A stretch of DNA of 43,306 nt. Source: Zoogloea sp. (GTDB lineage Bacteria > Pseudomonadota > Gammaproteobacteria > Burkholderiales > Rhodocyclaceae). This document shows positions 7,719 through 17,218 of the stretch, one piece after another. The DNA is taken from NCBI RefSeq assembly GCF_017302315.1, contig NZ_JAFLDT010000030.1:1-43306 (forward strand). Reading direction: 5' to 3'. Under the pieces are notes generated by a model. The model searched no databases and was not told the origin of the DNA. It saw nothing but the letters and a program-made list of their open reading frames with translations. The position numbers and the translations under genes were made by a program. The stretch's first letter is position 1. Each line of letters opens with the position of its first letter.

Positions 7719-9962
7719 ATGCGCTTCAATTTTCCGGTCATCGTCATCGACGAGGACTTCCGTTCGGAAAACACGTCGGGGCTGGGCATCCGTGCCCTGG
7801 CTGAAGCCATCGAGAAGGAGGGCCTCCAGGTGCTGGGGGTGACCAGCTATGGTGACATGGCCTCTTTTGCCCAGCAGCAGAGCCGTGGCTCCGCTTTCAT
7901 CCTGTCCATCGACGACGAGGAGTTCTCGTCGCCCGAGGCTGCCGCCAAGGCCATCGCCGACCTGCGCGCCTTCGTCAGCGAGATCCGGGCTCGCAATGCC
8001 GACATCCCCATCTTCCTGCACGGTGAGACCCGCACTTCCCGCCACATTCCGAATGATGTGCTGCGTGAGCTACATGGTTTCATTCACATGTATGAAGACA
8101 CGCCTGAGTTCATCGCCCGCAACGTGGTGCGTGAGGCCAAGGCCTACCTTGAATCCCTGCCGCCGCCCTTCTTCCGGGCGCTGACCCATTACGCCTCGGA
8201 CGGCTCCTATTCGTGGCATTGCCCGGGCCATTCGGGCGGCGTTGCTTTCCTGAAAAGCCCGGTCGGCCAGATGTTCCACCAGTTTTTCGGCGAGAACATG
8301 CTGCGTGCTGACGTCTGCAATGCGGTCGAGGAGCTCGGCCAGCTGCTCGACCACACCGGCCCGGTGGCGGCTTCCGAGCGCAACGCGGCGCGCATCTTCA
8401 ACTGCGATCACTTGTACTTCGTCACCAACGGCACGTCCACGTCCAACAAGATCGTCTGGCACTCCACCGTGGCACCGGGCGACATCGTGGTGGTGGACCG
8501 CAACTGTCATAAGTCGGTGCTCCACGCGATCATGATGACCGGCGCGATCCCGGTCTTCCTGATGCCGACCCGCAACAACTTCGGCATCATCGGCCCGATC
8601 CCCCGCAGCGAATTCGACTGGGAGAGCATCCAGCGCAAGATAGCCGCCAACCCCTTCATCTCCGACAAGACCGCCAAGCCGCGGGTGTTGACCATCACCC
8701 AGTCCACCTACGACGGCGTGCTCTATAACGTTGAGGCCATCAAGGACGAGCTGGACGGCAAGATCGACACTCTGCACTTTGATGAAGCCTGGCTGCCCCA
8801 CGCAGCCTTCCACGATTTCTATGGCGACTACCACGCCATCGGCGCCGACCGCCCGCGCTGCAAGGAGTCGATGATCTTCTCGACTCAGTCCACTCACAAG
8901 CTGCTGGCCGGGCTGTCCCAGGCTTCGCAGATCCTGGTGCAGGACGCTGAACAGCAACGCCTCGACCGGGACGTGTTCAACGAGGCCTACCTCATGCACA
9001 CCTCCACCAGCCCTCAGTACGCGATCATTGCGTCCTGCGACGTGGCGGCGGCGATGATGGAGGAGCCCGGCGGCACGGCGCTGGTGGAGGAATCCATTGC
9101 CGAAGCCCTGGATTTCCGGCGTGCCATGCGCAAGGTGGACGAGGAGTGGGGGGCCGACTGGTGGTTCAAGGTGTGGGGCCCGGACGATCTGTCCGAAGAA
9201 GGCATAGAGGAGCGTGACGCCTGGATGCTCAAGCCCGGCGAGCGCTGGCATGGTTTCGGCAATCTGGCCGAAGGCTTCAACATGCTCGACCCGATCAAGG
9301 CCACCATCATCACCCCGGGCCTGGACGTGGATGGTGAGTTTGCCGAGCGGGGCATCCCCGCCGCCATCGTCACCAAGTACCTGGCCGAGCACGGCGTGAT
9401 CGTCGAGAAATGCGGCCTGTACAGCTTCTTCATCATGTTCACCATCGGCATCACCAAGGGCCGCTGGAACAGCATGGTGACAGAGCTGCAGCAGTTCAAG
9501 GACGACTACGACAAGAACCAGCCCCTGTGGAAGGTGCTGCCCGAGTTCGTCCAGAAGAACCCGCGCTACGAGCGGGTGGGCCTGCGTGACCTCTGTCGTG
9601 ACATCCACGCGGTGTATCGCGCCAACGACGTGGCGCGCCTGACCACCGAGATGTACCTGTCCGACATGATCCCGGCCATGAAACCGGCGGATGCCTTCGC
9701 CAAGATGGCTCACCGCAAGATCGACCGGGTGTCCATCGATGAGCTGGAAGGACGAGTCACCAGCGTACTGCTGACGCCCTATCCGCCGGGCATCCCGCTG
9801 CTGATTCCGGGTGAGCGTTTCAACCGTACCGTGGTGCGTTACCTGCAGTTTGCCCGCGAGTTCAACGAGCGCTTCCCGGGTTTCGAGACCGACGTGCATG
9901 GCCTGGTGAAGGAAGCCCGTGATGGCCGCATCCACTACTTCGTGGATTGCGTGAAGGACTGA
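7719..9962 (+). CDS. PLP-dependent Orn/Lys/Arg decarboxylase (fold-type I, large)
   Basis: A 747-residue amino acid decarboxylase of the LdcI/AdiA/SpeC family, which makes cadaverine, agmatine or putrescine and consumes a proton. An N-terminal wing (receiver-like) domain spans about residues 1-140. The PLP-binding domain follows (YSWHCPGHSGGVAFLKSPVG near 165-185), with the Schiff-base lysine at Lys394 in STQSTHKLLAGLSQ, and then the C-terminal domain (LLTPYPPGIPLLIPGERF near 688). Family length is 710-760. GAGGAG six bases before the ATG fixes the start. The substrate cannot be settled by eye: annotators usually call this betaproteobacterial type arginine/lysine/ornithine decarboxylase. It is a single gene with its own terminator. 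Confidence 0.9.
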   Translation: MRFNFPVIVIDEDFRSENTSGLGIRALAEAIEKEGLQVLGVTSYGDMASFAQQQSRGSAFILSIDDEEFSSPEAAAKAIADLRAFVSEIRARNADIPIFLHGETRTSRHIPNDVLRELHGFIHMYEDTPEFIARNVVREAKAYLESLPPPFFRALTHYASDGSYSWHCPGHSGGVAFLKSPVGQMFHQFFGENMLRADVCNAVEELGQLLDHTGPVAASERNAARIFNCDHLYFVTNGTSTSNKIVWHSTVAPGDIVVVDRNCHKSVLHAIMMTGAIPVFLMPTRNNFGIIGPIPRSEFDWESIQRKIAANPFISDKTAKPRVLTITQSTYDGVLYNVEAIKDELDGKIDTLHFDEAWLPHAAFHDFYGDYHAIGADRPRCKESMIFSTQSTHKLLAGLSQASQILVQDAEQQRLDRDVFNEAYLMHTSTSPQYAIIASCDVAAAMMEEPGGTALVEESIAEALDFRRAMRKVDEEWGADWWFKVWGPDDLSEEGIEERDAWMLKPGERWHGFGNLAEGFNMLDPIKATIITPGLDVDGEFAERGIPAAIVTKYLAEHGVIVEKCGLYSFFIMFTIGITKGRWNSMVTELQQFKDDYDKNQPLWKVLPEFVQKNPRYERVGLRDLCRDIHAVYRANDVARLTTEMYLSDMIPAMKPADAFAKMAHRKIDRVSIDELEGRVTSVLLTPYPPGIPLLIPGERFNRTVVRYLQFAREFNERFPGFETDVHGLVKEARDGRIHYFVDCVKD

Positions 9963-9984
9963 AGCGTACCGATGCGCATGCGAC

Positions 9985-10020
9985 AACAAAAAACGCCGCA
10001 GATCTGCGGCGTTTTTTGTT
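9985..10020. terminator. Bidirectional intrinsic terminator between the decarboxylase gene and folA
   Basis: A perfect 36-bp palindrome: each arm is AACAAAAAACGCCGCAGA or its complement, with a GC core flanked by A/T tracts. It therefore gives a stem plus U-run on both strands and serves the two convergent genes. Confidence 0.95.
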
Positions 10021-10036
10021 GGATGCCTGCCGGGCT

Positions 10037-10533
10037 TCAGCGCCGCCGTTCGTAGGTGACGAAGGCGAAGGGCAGGCCGGTGGCAGACTGCTGGGGAAGG
10101 CGGCTGGCTTCAGCCCACTCTTCCGGGCTGAAGGCCGGGAAGAACGCGTCGCCCGGGTAGTCCTGATCGATCTCGGTGAGGATCAGGCGGTCGGCCAGAG
10201 GCAGGGCCTGACGATACAGCTCGGCACCACCGATCACATAGGCGATATCCGCATCACCTGCAGCGCTCAGTGCCTCCGGCAGGCTACCAACGACGGTTCC
10301 GCCCGTTGCCCGAAAACCAGCATTGCGGCTGACCACGATGTTGAGCCGGCCCGGCAGCGGCCGGAAGGCCTCCGGCAGGGATTCCCAGGTCTTGCGCCCC
10401 ATGATCACCGGCTTGCCGCGAGTGGTCTCTCGGAAGAACTTCATGTCTTCCGGAAGGTGCCAGGGCAGGCGGTTATCGATGCCGATCACGCGGCCCCGCC
10501 CGCAGGCGGCGATCAGGGCCAGCACGGGCCTGC

Positions 10534-10537
<4 letters not shown>
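10037..10537 (-). CDS. folA: Dihydrofolate reductase
   Basis: Reduces dihydrofolate to tetrahydrofolate with NADPH, regenerating the cofactor oxidised by ThyA. It has 166 residues against 159 in E. coli. Active-site segment [12 protein letters not shown] gives Asp31 as the equivalent of E. coli Asp27; the NADPH-binding segments [12 protein letters not shown] and [14 protein letters not shown] are present. The start is ATG at 10537, where ATGA overlaps the thyA stop by 4 bp. A longer open frame upstream is only the antisense-free extension through thyA. Operon thyA-folA. Confidence 0.97.
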
Positions 10538-11328
<791 letters not shown>

Positions 11329-11518
11329 GGGGCTTGTCGGCAAAAGCCATCAGTTTACCCGATCGGCGGCCGGGAAGCGTCCGGCGGCATGTGACGCAGT
11401 TTGTGTCCGGCGTGTGTCGCCGCTCGGCTGCCCGAAGTTGCCGATGTTCCTTTGTGCTACCATCGGCACGCGTAAAAATACGTTTCAGTCACGCTGTCGT
11501 GGAGGCGCAGGGTTCGAT

Positions 11519-12982
11519 ATGGGGGGTGGCTCGGTGGTTCAGAATGCGCATCCGCTCCTGCATCCTGACGCGCTCGCGCAAACCCTCACCGACATTGCCA
11601 CCAACGCGGCGCCCACGGCCATCGTTGAGCTCATCCGGTGGCTGGACTCCTTCCACTACGAAGCCGAGTTGCCCGTTTCCGAGCTTGCCCGGCTGGTGGT
11701 CACCCTGGATGAGGCTGCCCAGCCCCAGTTGCGTCAGGCGGCCGGTCTATATCTTTCAAATGCCTTCGGGTCCCGGAGTGTGCGTTACAAGGCGCTGGGC
11801 CGGGATTTCCACGCCAGCCTCGGGCGAGCATATGATCTCGTGCTCGCGAGCTTGCATGGTGATGCGGCGCTTGCCCCGGGGGGCGCGCTGCGAACGGAGA
11901 TCCTGCTGCGTTCGGTGCGCAGTGCCGCCGGGGAAATGAAATGGGCGGCCTTCGACTATCAGGGCCTGGCGCCGGAGGTATGGCTGCGTGCGGGCGGTGC
12001 CTTTCGTTCGGCCAGTGCCACTGGAGAGCTCAATACGCCCGTCGCCATCCGTGAGGGCAGGGAGACGCGTTCGACCATCGGCCGCGAATTCGTCCGTCTT
12101 GTGGCCTTGCAGTGCGCCAGCCTCGATCAGTTGTCTCCGGAGCGTATTGAGGCCACCGACAAGCTTGTTCGGTACCTGCAGCACTCGCTCGAGCTGAGTA
12201 GCGTACCGGTCCAGGGCGGCTTGTTCGCCATTGATCTGGACACCCTTGGGCCTCCGCGGCGTTGCCTGAGCGTGCCCGAAGCCCCTTCAGCGGCCTTGCG
12301 TTTCTTCCGTCCAGCCGATGCGGTATCGATGCTCGACGAGCTGCAACAAACCCTCGTGGAGGCCGCCAGTGCACCTGCATTTGCGGGCTTGAGCCTGCCG
12401 TCCGTGACGGCCACCATTCGCCACCTGTCACGGCAATGGGGGCCCCAGCCGCCGATGCGCCAATACCGGCGGCATGCCGTACAAGGGCAACTGGCGCTCG
12501 CAACGGGGCTGGGCTTCATCCGGTCATTGCTGTCGGGAGAGGCGCAGCTTCGGCCGGCCGCGGCGTGGTCGCTGATGGATGCGAGTCGAAACGGCTTTGG
12601 TGTCGCCTCTTCAATGATGGACCCGGAAGTATGCCGGGTGGGGGCGCTGGTGGGCGCCCACGTCGGTGAGACCGGGCGCTGGATTCTTGCGCTGGTGCGC
12701 CGGGTTCGCTTCAGCGACCACACCGGTGCGGCCGTAGGCCTGCAGACCATTTCCAGTGATCCGCAGCAGGTTGTTCTTGATGATGGTAGCCGTAGCTGGA
12801 GCGGCATCCTGTGCGATCCGGTGGTGCGCGGACGTGGCGTCAGGGTCGTATGCGAGCCGGGTTTCATGCGTTCCGAAGGGCAGGTCTTTGCCCGGCTTGG
12901 CCCGCGCATGGTCAAGTTGGAGCCCGGACGTGTGCTGGCGGGGGGGCCGGGCTACCAGATCATCGGCTGTAACGTTGCATAG
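11519..12982 (+). CDS. Unrecognised 487-residue protein with a PilZ-like C-terminal segment
   Basis: I do not recognise the full-length family. The N-terminal two-thirds (about 1-330) is predicted mostly helical, without signal peptide or membrane segment, for example AIVELIRWLDSFHYEAELPV and LVRYLQHSLELSSVPV. The C-terminal 110 residues look like beta strands: WSLMDASRNGFGVASS, VGALVGAHVGETGRWILALV, RRVRFSDHTGAAVGLQTIS. The pattern D-x-S-x-x-G plus a later RR resembles PilZ-type barrels, but the RxxxR c-di-GMP signature is not evident. The start ATG at 11519 follows GGAGG by 13 bases; a GTG about four codons later is an alternative. It is divergent from thyA and upstream of the leu leader. 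Confidence 0.7.
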   Translation: MGGGSVVQNAHPLLHPDALAQTLTDIATNAAPTAIVELIRWLDSFHYEAELPVSELARLVVTLDEAAQPQLRQAAGLYLSNAFGSRSVRYKALGRDFHASLGRAYDLVLASLHGDAALAPGGALRTEILLRSVRSAAGEMKWAAFDYQGLAPEVWLRAGGAFRSASATGELNTPVAIREGRETRSTIGREFVRLVALQCASLDQLSPERIEATDKLVRYLQHSLELSSVPVQGGLFAIDLDTLGPPRRCLSVPEAPSAALRFFRPADAVSMLDELQQTLVEAASAPAFAGLSLPSVTATIRHLSRQWGPQPPMRQYRRHAVQGQLALATGLGFIRSLLSGEAQLRPAAAWSLMDASRNGFGVASSMMDPEVCRVGALVGAHVGETGRWILALVRRVRFSDHTGAAVGLQTISSDPQQVVLDDGSRSWSGILCDPVVRGRGVRVVCEPGFMRSEGQVFARLGPRMVKLEPGRVLAGGPGYQIIGCNVA

Positions 12983-12994
12983 CGGATGAGTATC

Positions 12995-13012
12995 GCGTCA
13001 ATTGTTTGACGC
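12995..13012. promoter_or_regulatory. Inverted repeat overlapping the leu-leader promoter (operator candidate)
   Basis: GCGTCAA-TTGT-TTGACGC is a perfect 7-bp inverted repeat; its right arm contains the -35 hexamer TTGACG. There is no T-run, so it is not a convincing terminator for the gene ending at 12982, and a regulator-binding site is more likely. Confidence 0.5.
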
Positions 13013-13034
13013 GGTGTCGCCAAGCTGCTAATTT
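13006..13034 (+). promoter_or_regulatory. Sigma-70 promoter of the leucine leader/leuA
   Basis: TTGACG (13006-13011), 17-bp spacer, TAATTT (13029-13034). The predicted start is about 13040-13042, which is at or next to the A of the leader-peptide ATG (13041). Confidence 0.65.
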
Positions 13035-13040
13035 CCGTCC

Positions 13041-13112
13041 ATGACCTCCAGGCAACAGACCACGCTTCTCTCCCTACTGGCCCTCCCCGGGCTGGGTCTG
13101 CTGCTGCCCTGA
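13041..13112 (+). CDS. Leucine-rich leader peptide (attenuator-type, LeuL-like)
   Basis: A 23-residue ORF with nine leucines, at positions 9, 10, 12, 13, 15, 18 and 20-22, encoded by a mix of CTT, CTC, CTA and CTG. Such a leader reports charged tRNA-Leu in classical leu attenuation: ribosome stalling on Leu codons changes the fate of the downstream mRNA. It lies 230 bp before leuA. Its promoter predicts an mRNA with almost no 5' leader, so translation would begin on a leaderless AUG; no Shine-Dalgarno is visible. A short hairpin TGCCC-TGAC-GGGCA covers the stop codon. I do not see a hairpin plus T-run terminator before leuA, so control may be Rho-dependent or translational. Confidence 0.7.
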   Translation: MTSRQQTTLLSLLALPGLGLLLP

Positions 13113-13203
13113 CGGGCACACATCTATTCCCCTTCCTGTTGTCGTAAACGTCGCCCTTGCCGGCGAAATGCGTCATTGAACGCGCCCTCCACGGAGCCTC
13201 ACC

Positions 13204-13350
13204 ATGTTCACGCTGAACCCTGTCCTGCCGTCCCTACGACTGCGTCCCGGTTGCCAGGCCACGAGCCCGCGGCAGTCTGGCAGCCCCGCGTCCGCATCCG
13301 AACACCCGAACCGTTTCCGACGAAAGCAAAGGACAAGATCATCATGTTGA
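13204..13350 (+). CDS. Small ORF (48 aa) overlapping the leuA start; possible coupling ORF
   Basis: ATG at 13204 preceded by CGGAG at good spacing; it starts [16 protein letters not shown], is rich in Arg, Ser and Pro, and ends with TGA at 13348-13350, seven bases past the start of the leuA ATG (13344). The overlap would let ribosomes finishing this ORF restart on leuA. No homology is recognised; it may be a regulatory uORF rather than a functional protein. It runs in a different frame from leuA. Confidence 0.4.
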   Translation: MFTLNPVLPSLRLRPGCQATSPRQSGSPASASEHPNRFRRKQRTRSSC

Positions 13351-15035
13351 AGAACCCGAACACCAAGTATTCCGCCTTCCCTCCGGTCGCCCTCACCGAC
13401 CGCCAGTGGCCCAGCCGCACGATCACCCATCCGCCGATCTGGATGAGTACCGATCTTCGCGACGGCAATCAGGCGCTCTTCGAGCCCATGAACCCCGCTC
13501 GCAAGTTGCAGATGTTCCGCAAGCTCGTGGCCATCGGTTTCAAGGAAATCGAAGTGGCCTTCCCTTCGGCGTCCCAGACCGACTTCGACTTTGTGCGCAA
13601 GCTCATCGAGGAGAACGAGGTTCCCGATGATGTGACCATCGAAGTCCTCAGCCAGGCTCGCGAGCACCTCATCCGCCGCACCATGGAGTCCCTCAAGGGG
13701 GCCCGTCGCGCCATCGTCCATATCTACAACGCCACCTCGCCGGTCTTCCGCGAGACGGTGTTTGGCATGAGCAAGGACGAGGTCAAGGCGCTTGCCGTGG
13801 ATAGCGTGACTCTCGTCAAGCAGCTCGCCGCCGAGCAGCCGGAGACCGAGTTCATCCTCGAGTACAGTCCGGAGACCTTCACCGCCACCGAACTCGCCTT
13901 CGCCAAGGAGGTGTGTGATGCCGTGGTGGCCGCCTGGGATCCGCAGCCGGGCGAGAAGGTCATCATCAACCTCCCTTCCACCGTTGAGGTTGCCGGCCCG
14001 AACGTTTACGCAGACCAGATCGAGTGGATGAACCGCAACCTTGCCCGGCGCGAGCAGATCGTCCTCAGCCTTCACCCCCACAATGACCGGGGCACGGCTG
14101 TGGCTGCGGCAGAGCTTGGCATGCTTGCGGGTGCTGACCGGGTCGAGGGCTGTCTCTTCGGTAACGGTGAGCGAACCGGCAACGTGGACATCGTGACCCT
14201 TGCCTTGAACATCTACACCCAGGGCATTCATCCGGGCCTTGATTTCTCCGACATCAACGATGTGGCCCGGGTGGCGGAGGAGTGCACCCAGTTGCCCATC
14301 CATCCGCGTCACCCGTATGTGGGCGATCTCGTGTTCACGGCTTTCTCGGGCTCTCACCAGGATGCCATCAAGAAGGGCTTCGAGGTGCAGCGTACCGACG
14401 CCCCGTGGGCGGTGCCCTACATGCCCATCGATCCCCTCGACGTGGGGCGTACCTACGACTCGGTGATCCGCGTGAACAGCCAGTCGGGCAAGGGGGGTGT
14501 AGCCCATTTGCTCCAGGCCCACTACGGCCTCGTGATGCCACGGCGGATGCAGGTGGAGTTCAGTGCCGCGGTGCAGCGGCTCACCGACGAGACCGGCCAG
14601 GAAGTGGATGCCCATCAGTTGTGGACCCTTTTCGGTCGTGAATACCTTGAGGCCGATGCGCCGATCCGTTACGTCACCCATCACCTCTTCGAGGCCGGCA
14701 GCCGCCAGGGCATCCGCATCGAGGCCGAGGTGAAGGGACGCACTGTGGAGTTCGTCGGCGAAGGCAATGGCCCGGTGGAGGCGGCGGTGGCGGCTATCGG
14801 CGTGCCGATCCGTGTGCAGAGCTTCGAGGAGCGCTCGATGGGCGAGGGGGCTGATGCGGCGGCCATGTGCATCGTCGAGGTGGCCATGGACGGCATGGCG
14901 GGCAGCCGCTTCGGTGCGGGCATGCATCGCAACACCGTGACGGCGTCGGTGCGGGCGATCATTAGCGCGGCGAATCGCGCTGGCGTCCATGTCGAGCCCG
15001 TTGCCGCGGAAGATGCGGTGGGCTGCACGGCCTGA
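13344..15035 (+). CDS. leuA: 2-isopropylmalate synthase (type-2, long form)
   Basis: Condenses acetyl-CoA with 2-oxoisovalerate, the first step of leucine synthesis, with leucine feedback through the C-terminal domain. It has 563 residues. The N-terminal TIM barrel shows the metal/substrate motif STDLRDGNQ (Asp37, Arg39) and the metal-binding HPHND (His244, His246), then [13 protein letters not shown]. The C-terminal regulatory domain covers about 430-560 ([17 protein letters not shown]). The start [14 protein letters not shown] matches the usual start of this class; the frame is open further upstream to a TTG at 13176 but that part is not conserved leuA sequence. AAAGGA lies upstream. It is preceded by the leucine leader and followed by a bidirectional terminator. 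Confidence 0.96.
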   Translation: MLKNPNTKYSAFPPVALTDRQWPSRTITHPPIWMSTDLRDGNQALFEPMNPARKLQMFRKLVAIGFKEIEVAFPSASQTDFDFVRKLIEENEVPDDVTIEVLSQAREHLIRRTMESLKGARRAIVHIYNATSPVFRETVFGMSKDEVKALAVDSVTLVKQLAAEQPETEFILEYSPETFTATELAFAKEVCDAVVAAWDPQPGEKVIINLPSTVEVAGPNVYADQIEWMNRNLARREQIVLSLHPHNDRGTAVAAAELGMLAGADRVEGCLFGNGERTGNVDIVTLALNIYTQGIHPGLDFSDINDVARVAEECTQLPIHPRHPYVGDLVFTAFSGSHQDAIKKGFEVQRTDAPWAVPYMPIDPLDVGRTYDSVIRVNSQSGKGGVAHLLQAHYGLVMPRRMQVEFSAAVQRLTDETGQEVDAHQLWTLFGREYLEADAPIRYVTHHLFEAGSRQGIRIEAEVKGRTVEFVGEGNGPVEAAVAAIGVPIRVQSFEERSMGEGADAAAMCIVEVAMDGMAGSRFGAGMHRNTVTASVRAIISAANRAGVHVEPVAAEDAVGCTA

Positions 15036-15056
15036 TTCCTGATGGTGGTCTGAAAT

Positions 15057-15089
15057 GAAAAACGCCGGATTTGAGATCCGGCGTTTTTC
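15057..15089. terminator. Bidirectional intrinsic terminator between leuA and metY
   Basis: A perfect 14-bp stem, GAAAAACGCCGGAT (15057-15070) and ATCCGGCGTTTTTC (15076-15089), with loop TTGAG. T-runs on both strands serve the convergent genes. Confidence 0.95.
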
Positions 15090-15108
15090 TTTGGTGGTGC
15101 AGGGGCGA

Positions 15109-16392
15109 TCAGACGGCCGCTAGGGCCTGGTCCAGGTCGGCCAGGATGTCGTCAATGTGCTCGATGCCGATGGACAGGCGCACCATGTCTTCCGACACAC
15201 CGGCCTTCTTCATCTCTTCCGGCGAGAGCTGGCGGTGGGTGGTGGACGCCGGGTGGCAGGCCAGGCTCTTGCTGTCACCGATGTTCACGAGGCGGGTCAC
15301 CAGCTTGAGTGCGTCCTGGAAGCGGCCGCCGGCCGCCTGGCCGTTGCCATCGGCGCTCTTCACGCCGAAGTTGAGGATGCCGGAGGCGCGGCCGCCCATG
15401 TACTTCTGCACCAGCGCGTGGTCGGGATGGTCGGGCAGGCCGGCGTAGTTGACCCACGCGACCTTGGCGTGCCCCTTCAGGAACTCGGCCACCTTCAGCG
15501 TACTTTCGCAGATCCGGTCCATGCGCAGGGCCAGCGTTTCGACGCCCTGCAGGATCAGGAAGGCGTTGAAGGGGCTGATGGCGGCGCCCATGTTGCGCAG
15601 GGGGACGACACGGGCGCGGGCGATGTAGGCCGCGGGGCCGAGGGCTTCGGTGTAGACCACGCCGTGGTAGGAGACGTCCGGCTCGTTCAGGCGGCGGAAG
15701 CGCTCCTTGTGCTCGGCCCAGGGGAATTTGCCGCTATCGACGATGATGCCGCCGATGGAGGTGCCATGGCCGCCGATGTACTTGGTGAGCGAATGCACCA
15801 CGATGTCGGCGCCGTGCTCGATGGGGCGGCACAGGTAGGGCGAGGGCACGGTGTTGTCCACAATCAGCGGAATGCCGTGGGCGTGGGCGATGGCCGCCAG
15901 CGCTTCGAAATCGGTGATGTTGCCCAGCGGGTTGCCAACCGATTCGCAGAAGATGGCCTTGGTGCGGGCGTCGATCAGCGGGGCGAAGGAGGCCGGGTCG
16001 CGGTGGTCGGCAAAGCGCACGTTGATGCCGATCTGCGGCAGGGTGTGGGCGAACAGGTTGTAGGTGCCGCCGTAGAGCGTGGAGGCGGAGACGATGTTGT
16101 CGCCGGCTTCCGCGATGGTCTGGATCGAGTAGGTGATGGCGGCCATGCCGGAGGCCAGGGCCAGGCCGGCAATACCGCCTTCCATGGCTGCCACCCGGGC
16201 TTCGAGCACCGCTTGGGTGGGGTTCATGATGCGAGTGTAGATGTTGCCCGCCACCTTCAGGTCGAACAGGTCGGCTCCGTGCTGGGTGTCGTCGAAGGCA
16301 TAGGAGGTGGTCTGGTAGATGGGAACGGCCACGGCCTTGGTGGTCGGGTCCGGGCTGTAGCCGCCGTGTACTGCCAGTGTCTCGATTTTCAT
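15109..16392 (-). CDS. metY: O-acetylhomoserine sulfhydrylase (aminocarboxypropyltransferase)
   Basis: A PLP enzyme of the Cys/Met metabolism family that makes homocysteine directly from O-acetylhomoserine and sulfide. Its 427 residues are typical of MetY and longer than MetB/MetC/MetZ (380-400). The start MKIETLAVHGGYSPDPTTKA, the phosphate-cup ASGMAAI and the PLP lysine Lys204 in HSLTKYIGGHG are clear. It also has the MetY-type insert region KGHAKVAWVNYAGLPDHPDH. A Shine-Dalgarno GGAGAAA precedes the ATG. It is monocistronic and convergent with leuA. Distinguishing acetyl- from succinyl-homoserine use is by family length and motif only. Confidence 0.92.
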   Translation of the reverse strand: MKIETLAVHGGYSPDPTTKAVAVPIYQTTSYAFDDTQHGADLFDLKVAGNIYTRIMNPTQAVLEARVAAMEGGIAGLALASGMAAITYSIQTIAEAGDNIVSASTLYGGTYNLFAHTLPQIGINVRFADHRDPASFAPLIDARTKAIFCESVGNPLGNITDFEALAAIAHAHGIPLIVDNTVPSPYLCRPIEHGADIVVHSLTKYIGGHGTSIGGIIVDSGKFPWAEHKERFRRLNEPDVSYHGVVYTEALGPAAYIARARVVPLRNMGAAISPFNAFLILQGVETLALRMDRICESTLKVAEFLKGHAKVAWVNYAGLPDHPDHALVQKYMGGRASGILNFGVKSADGNGQAAGGRFQDALKLVTRLVNIGDSKSLACHPASTTHRQLSPEEMKKAGVSEDMVRLSIGIEHIDDILADLDQALAAV

Positions 16393-16587
16393 TGGTGTTT
16401 TTCTCCGGTTGAAATGCGTTCGGGCCGATGGGAAGGTGTCTTGCGTCCGGGTTTTCCCTGATCTGCTTCCGGGAATGGCCCTCTCCCAATCGTGGGTTTA
16501 TTGGTCGATAATAAACAAAGTGTCGCGGAAAATGCCCGGATTATGCTGTTTCCTGCAGACACGTCAAAAAAATAATGGAGGGGACAA

Positions 16588-17004
16588 ATGGAACTCAAGG
16601 GACGCAATGCGACCTGGCTTGAACTCGCTGTTGCACCGCTCTGGCGCCTGGGGCAAACCCAGGTGCGTCTGCATGCGCTGAACGGCGGGCGGGAATGCTG
16701 TGTGGGTATTACCGTGGATGACCGATGGCTTTGTGCCAATGATGGCAGGCTCACTGTTTTTGGGTGTCGGGACTCGGCCGTTCGCTTTCTCGAACTGCTG
16801 CGGATAGATCACATGGAAGAGGGTGAGCCGGCAGATATGTCGGCAGATTGCGGTTGTGAGAAAGTCCAATGCCTACGTCTTGGAAGTCGTGGCCTCAGGG
16901 AGTGTGACGGCAGCAATCTCCGTCCTGCTCCCTCGGGCCCAAGACGAATCGTCATTCAGTCACGTCCCCGGCGAGCTTCCTTCGGTAGCGATTTCATGCG
17001 TTGA
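16588..17004 (+). CDS. Hypothetical small protein (138 aa)
   Basis: No family recognised. A strong GGAGGGG Shine-Dalgarno lies just before the ATG, and a terminator hairpin follows the stop, which supports a real gene. The first 75 residues look protein-like (LHALNGGRECCVGITVDDRW, FGCRDSAVRFLELLRIDHM); the Arg/Ser-rich tail after about residue 95 looks less natural, so a frameshift or a late stop is possible. It contains seven cysteines, without a clear metal motif. It is divergent from metY with a 195-bp gap in which no clear promoter stands out. Confidence 0.5.
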   Translation: MELKGRNATWLELAVAPLWRLGQTQVRLHALNGGRECCVGITVDDRWLCANDGRLTVFGCRDSAVRFLELLRIDHMEEGEPADMSADCGCEKVQCLRLGSRGLRECDGSNLRPAPSGPRRIVIQSRPRRASFGSDFMR

Positions 17005-17034
17005 GCTCGCTTCGCTGGTTTTGGTTTTTCCTTG

Positions 17035-17061
17035 CGCCTCGGCCTCTCGCCGGGGCGTTTT
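17035..17061 (+). terminator. Intrinsic terminator upstream of the parA-like operon
   Basis: CGCCTCGGC (17035-17043) pairs with GCCGGGGCG (17049-17057) with one G-U pair, loop CTCTC, then TTTT. It ends transcription of the small gene before it and insulates the ParA operon. Confidence 0.75.
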
Positions 17062-17163
17062 GCTATGTGGGTGCCGGGGGCAGGTTCTCCATCCCCTGCC
17101 TTGTGTTTCACCTGTATTTTCTTCTCCGTGCCGTCCGCTATCCGCTCAGCCCCTTGCGATAGC

Positions 17164-17203
17164 TTGTGTTGCGCGCAGGTTTTAGTAAAATAATACGGTA
17201 TTA
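17164..17203 (+). promoter_or_regulatory. Promoter with palindromic operator candidate ahead of the ParA/RHH pair
   Basis: A promoter TTGTGT (17164-17169), 16-bp spacer, TAAAAT (17186-17191) is overlapped at its start-site side by TAATAC-G-GTATTA (17191-17203), a perfect 13-base palindrome. A second overlapping palindrome, GGTA-T-TACC, lies at 17197-17205. This is where an autorepressor would bind; the RHH protein encoded downstream is the natural candidate by analogy with ParG-type systems. Confidence 0.55.
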
Positions 17204-17218
17204 CCTATTGGAGGCGTT

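Noticed and set aside
8070-9989. 639-codon minus-strand ORF opposite the decarboxylase gene
   Set aside because: High-GC antisense frame; His/Val/Gly-rich with no recognisable domain, while the plus strand encodes a complete PLP enzyme.
13176-13343. Longer leuA start at an upstream TTG
   Set aside because: The extra 56 residues are not conserved leuA sequence and cover the leader region; ATG 13344 gives the normal N-terminus.
13173-14990. 605-codon minus-strand ORF opposite leuA
   Set aside because: Antisense shadow of leuA; it also ends over the leader region without ribosome site or domain.
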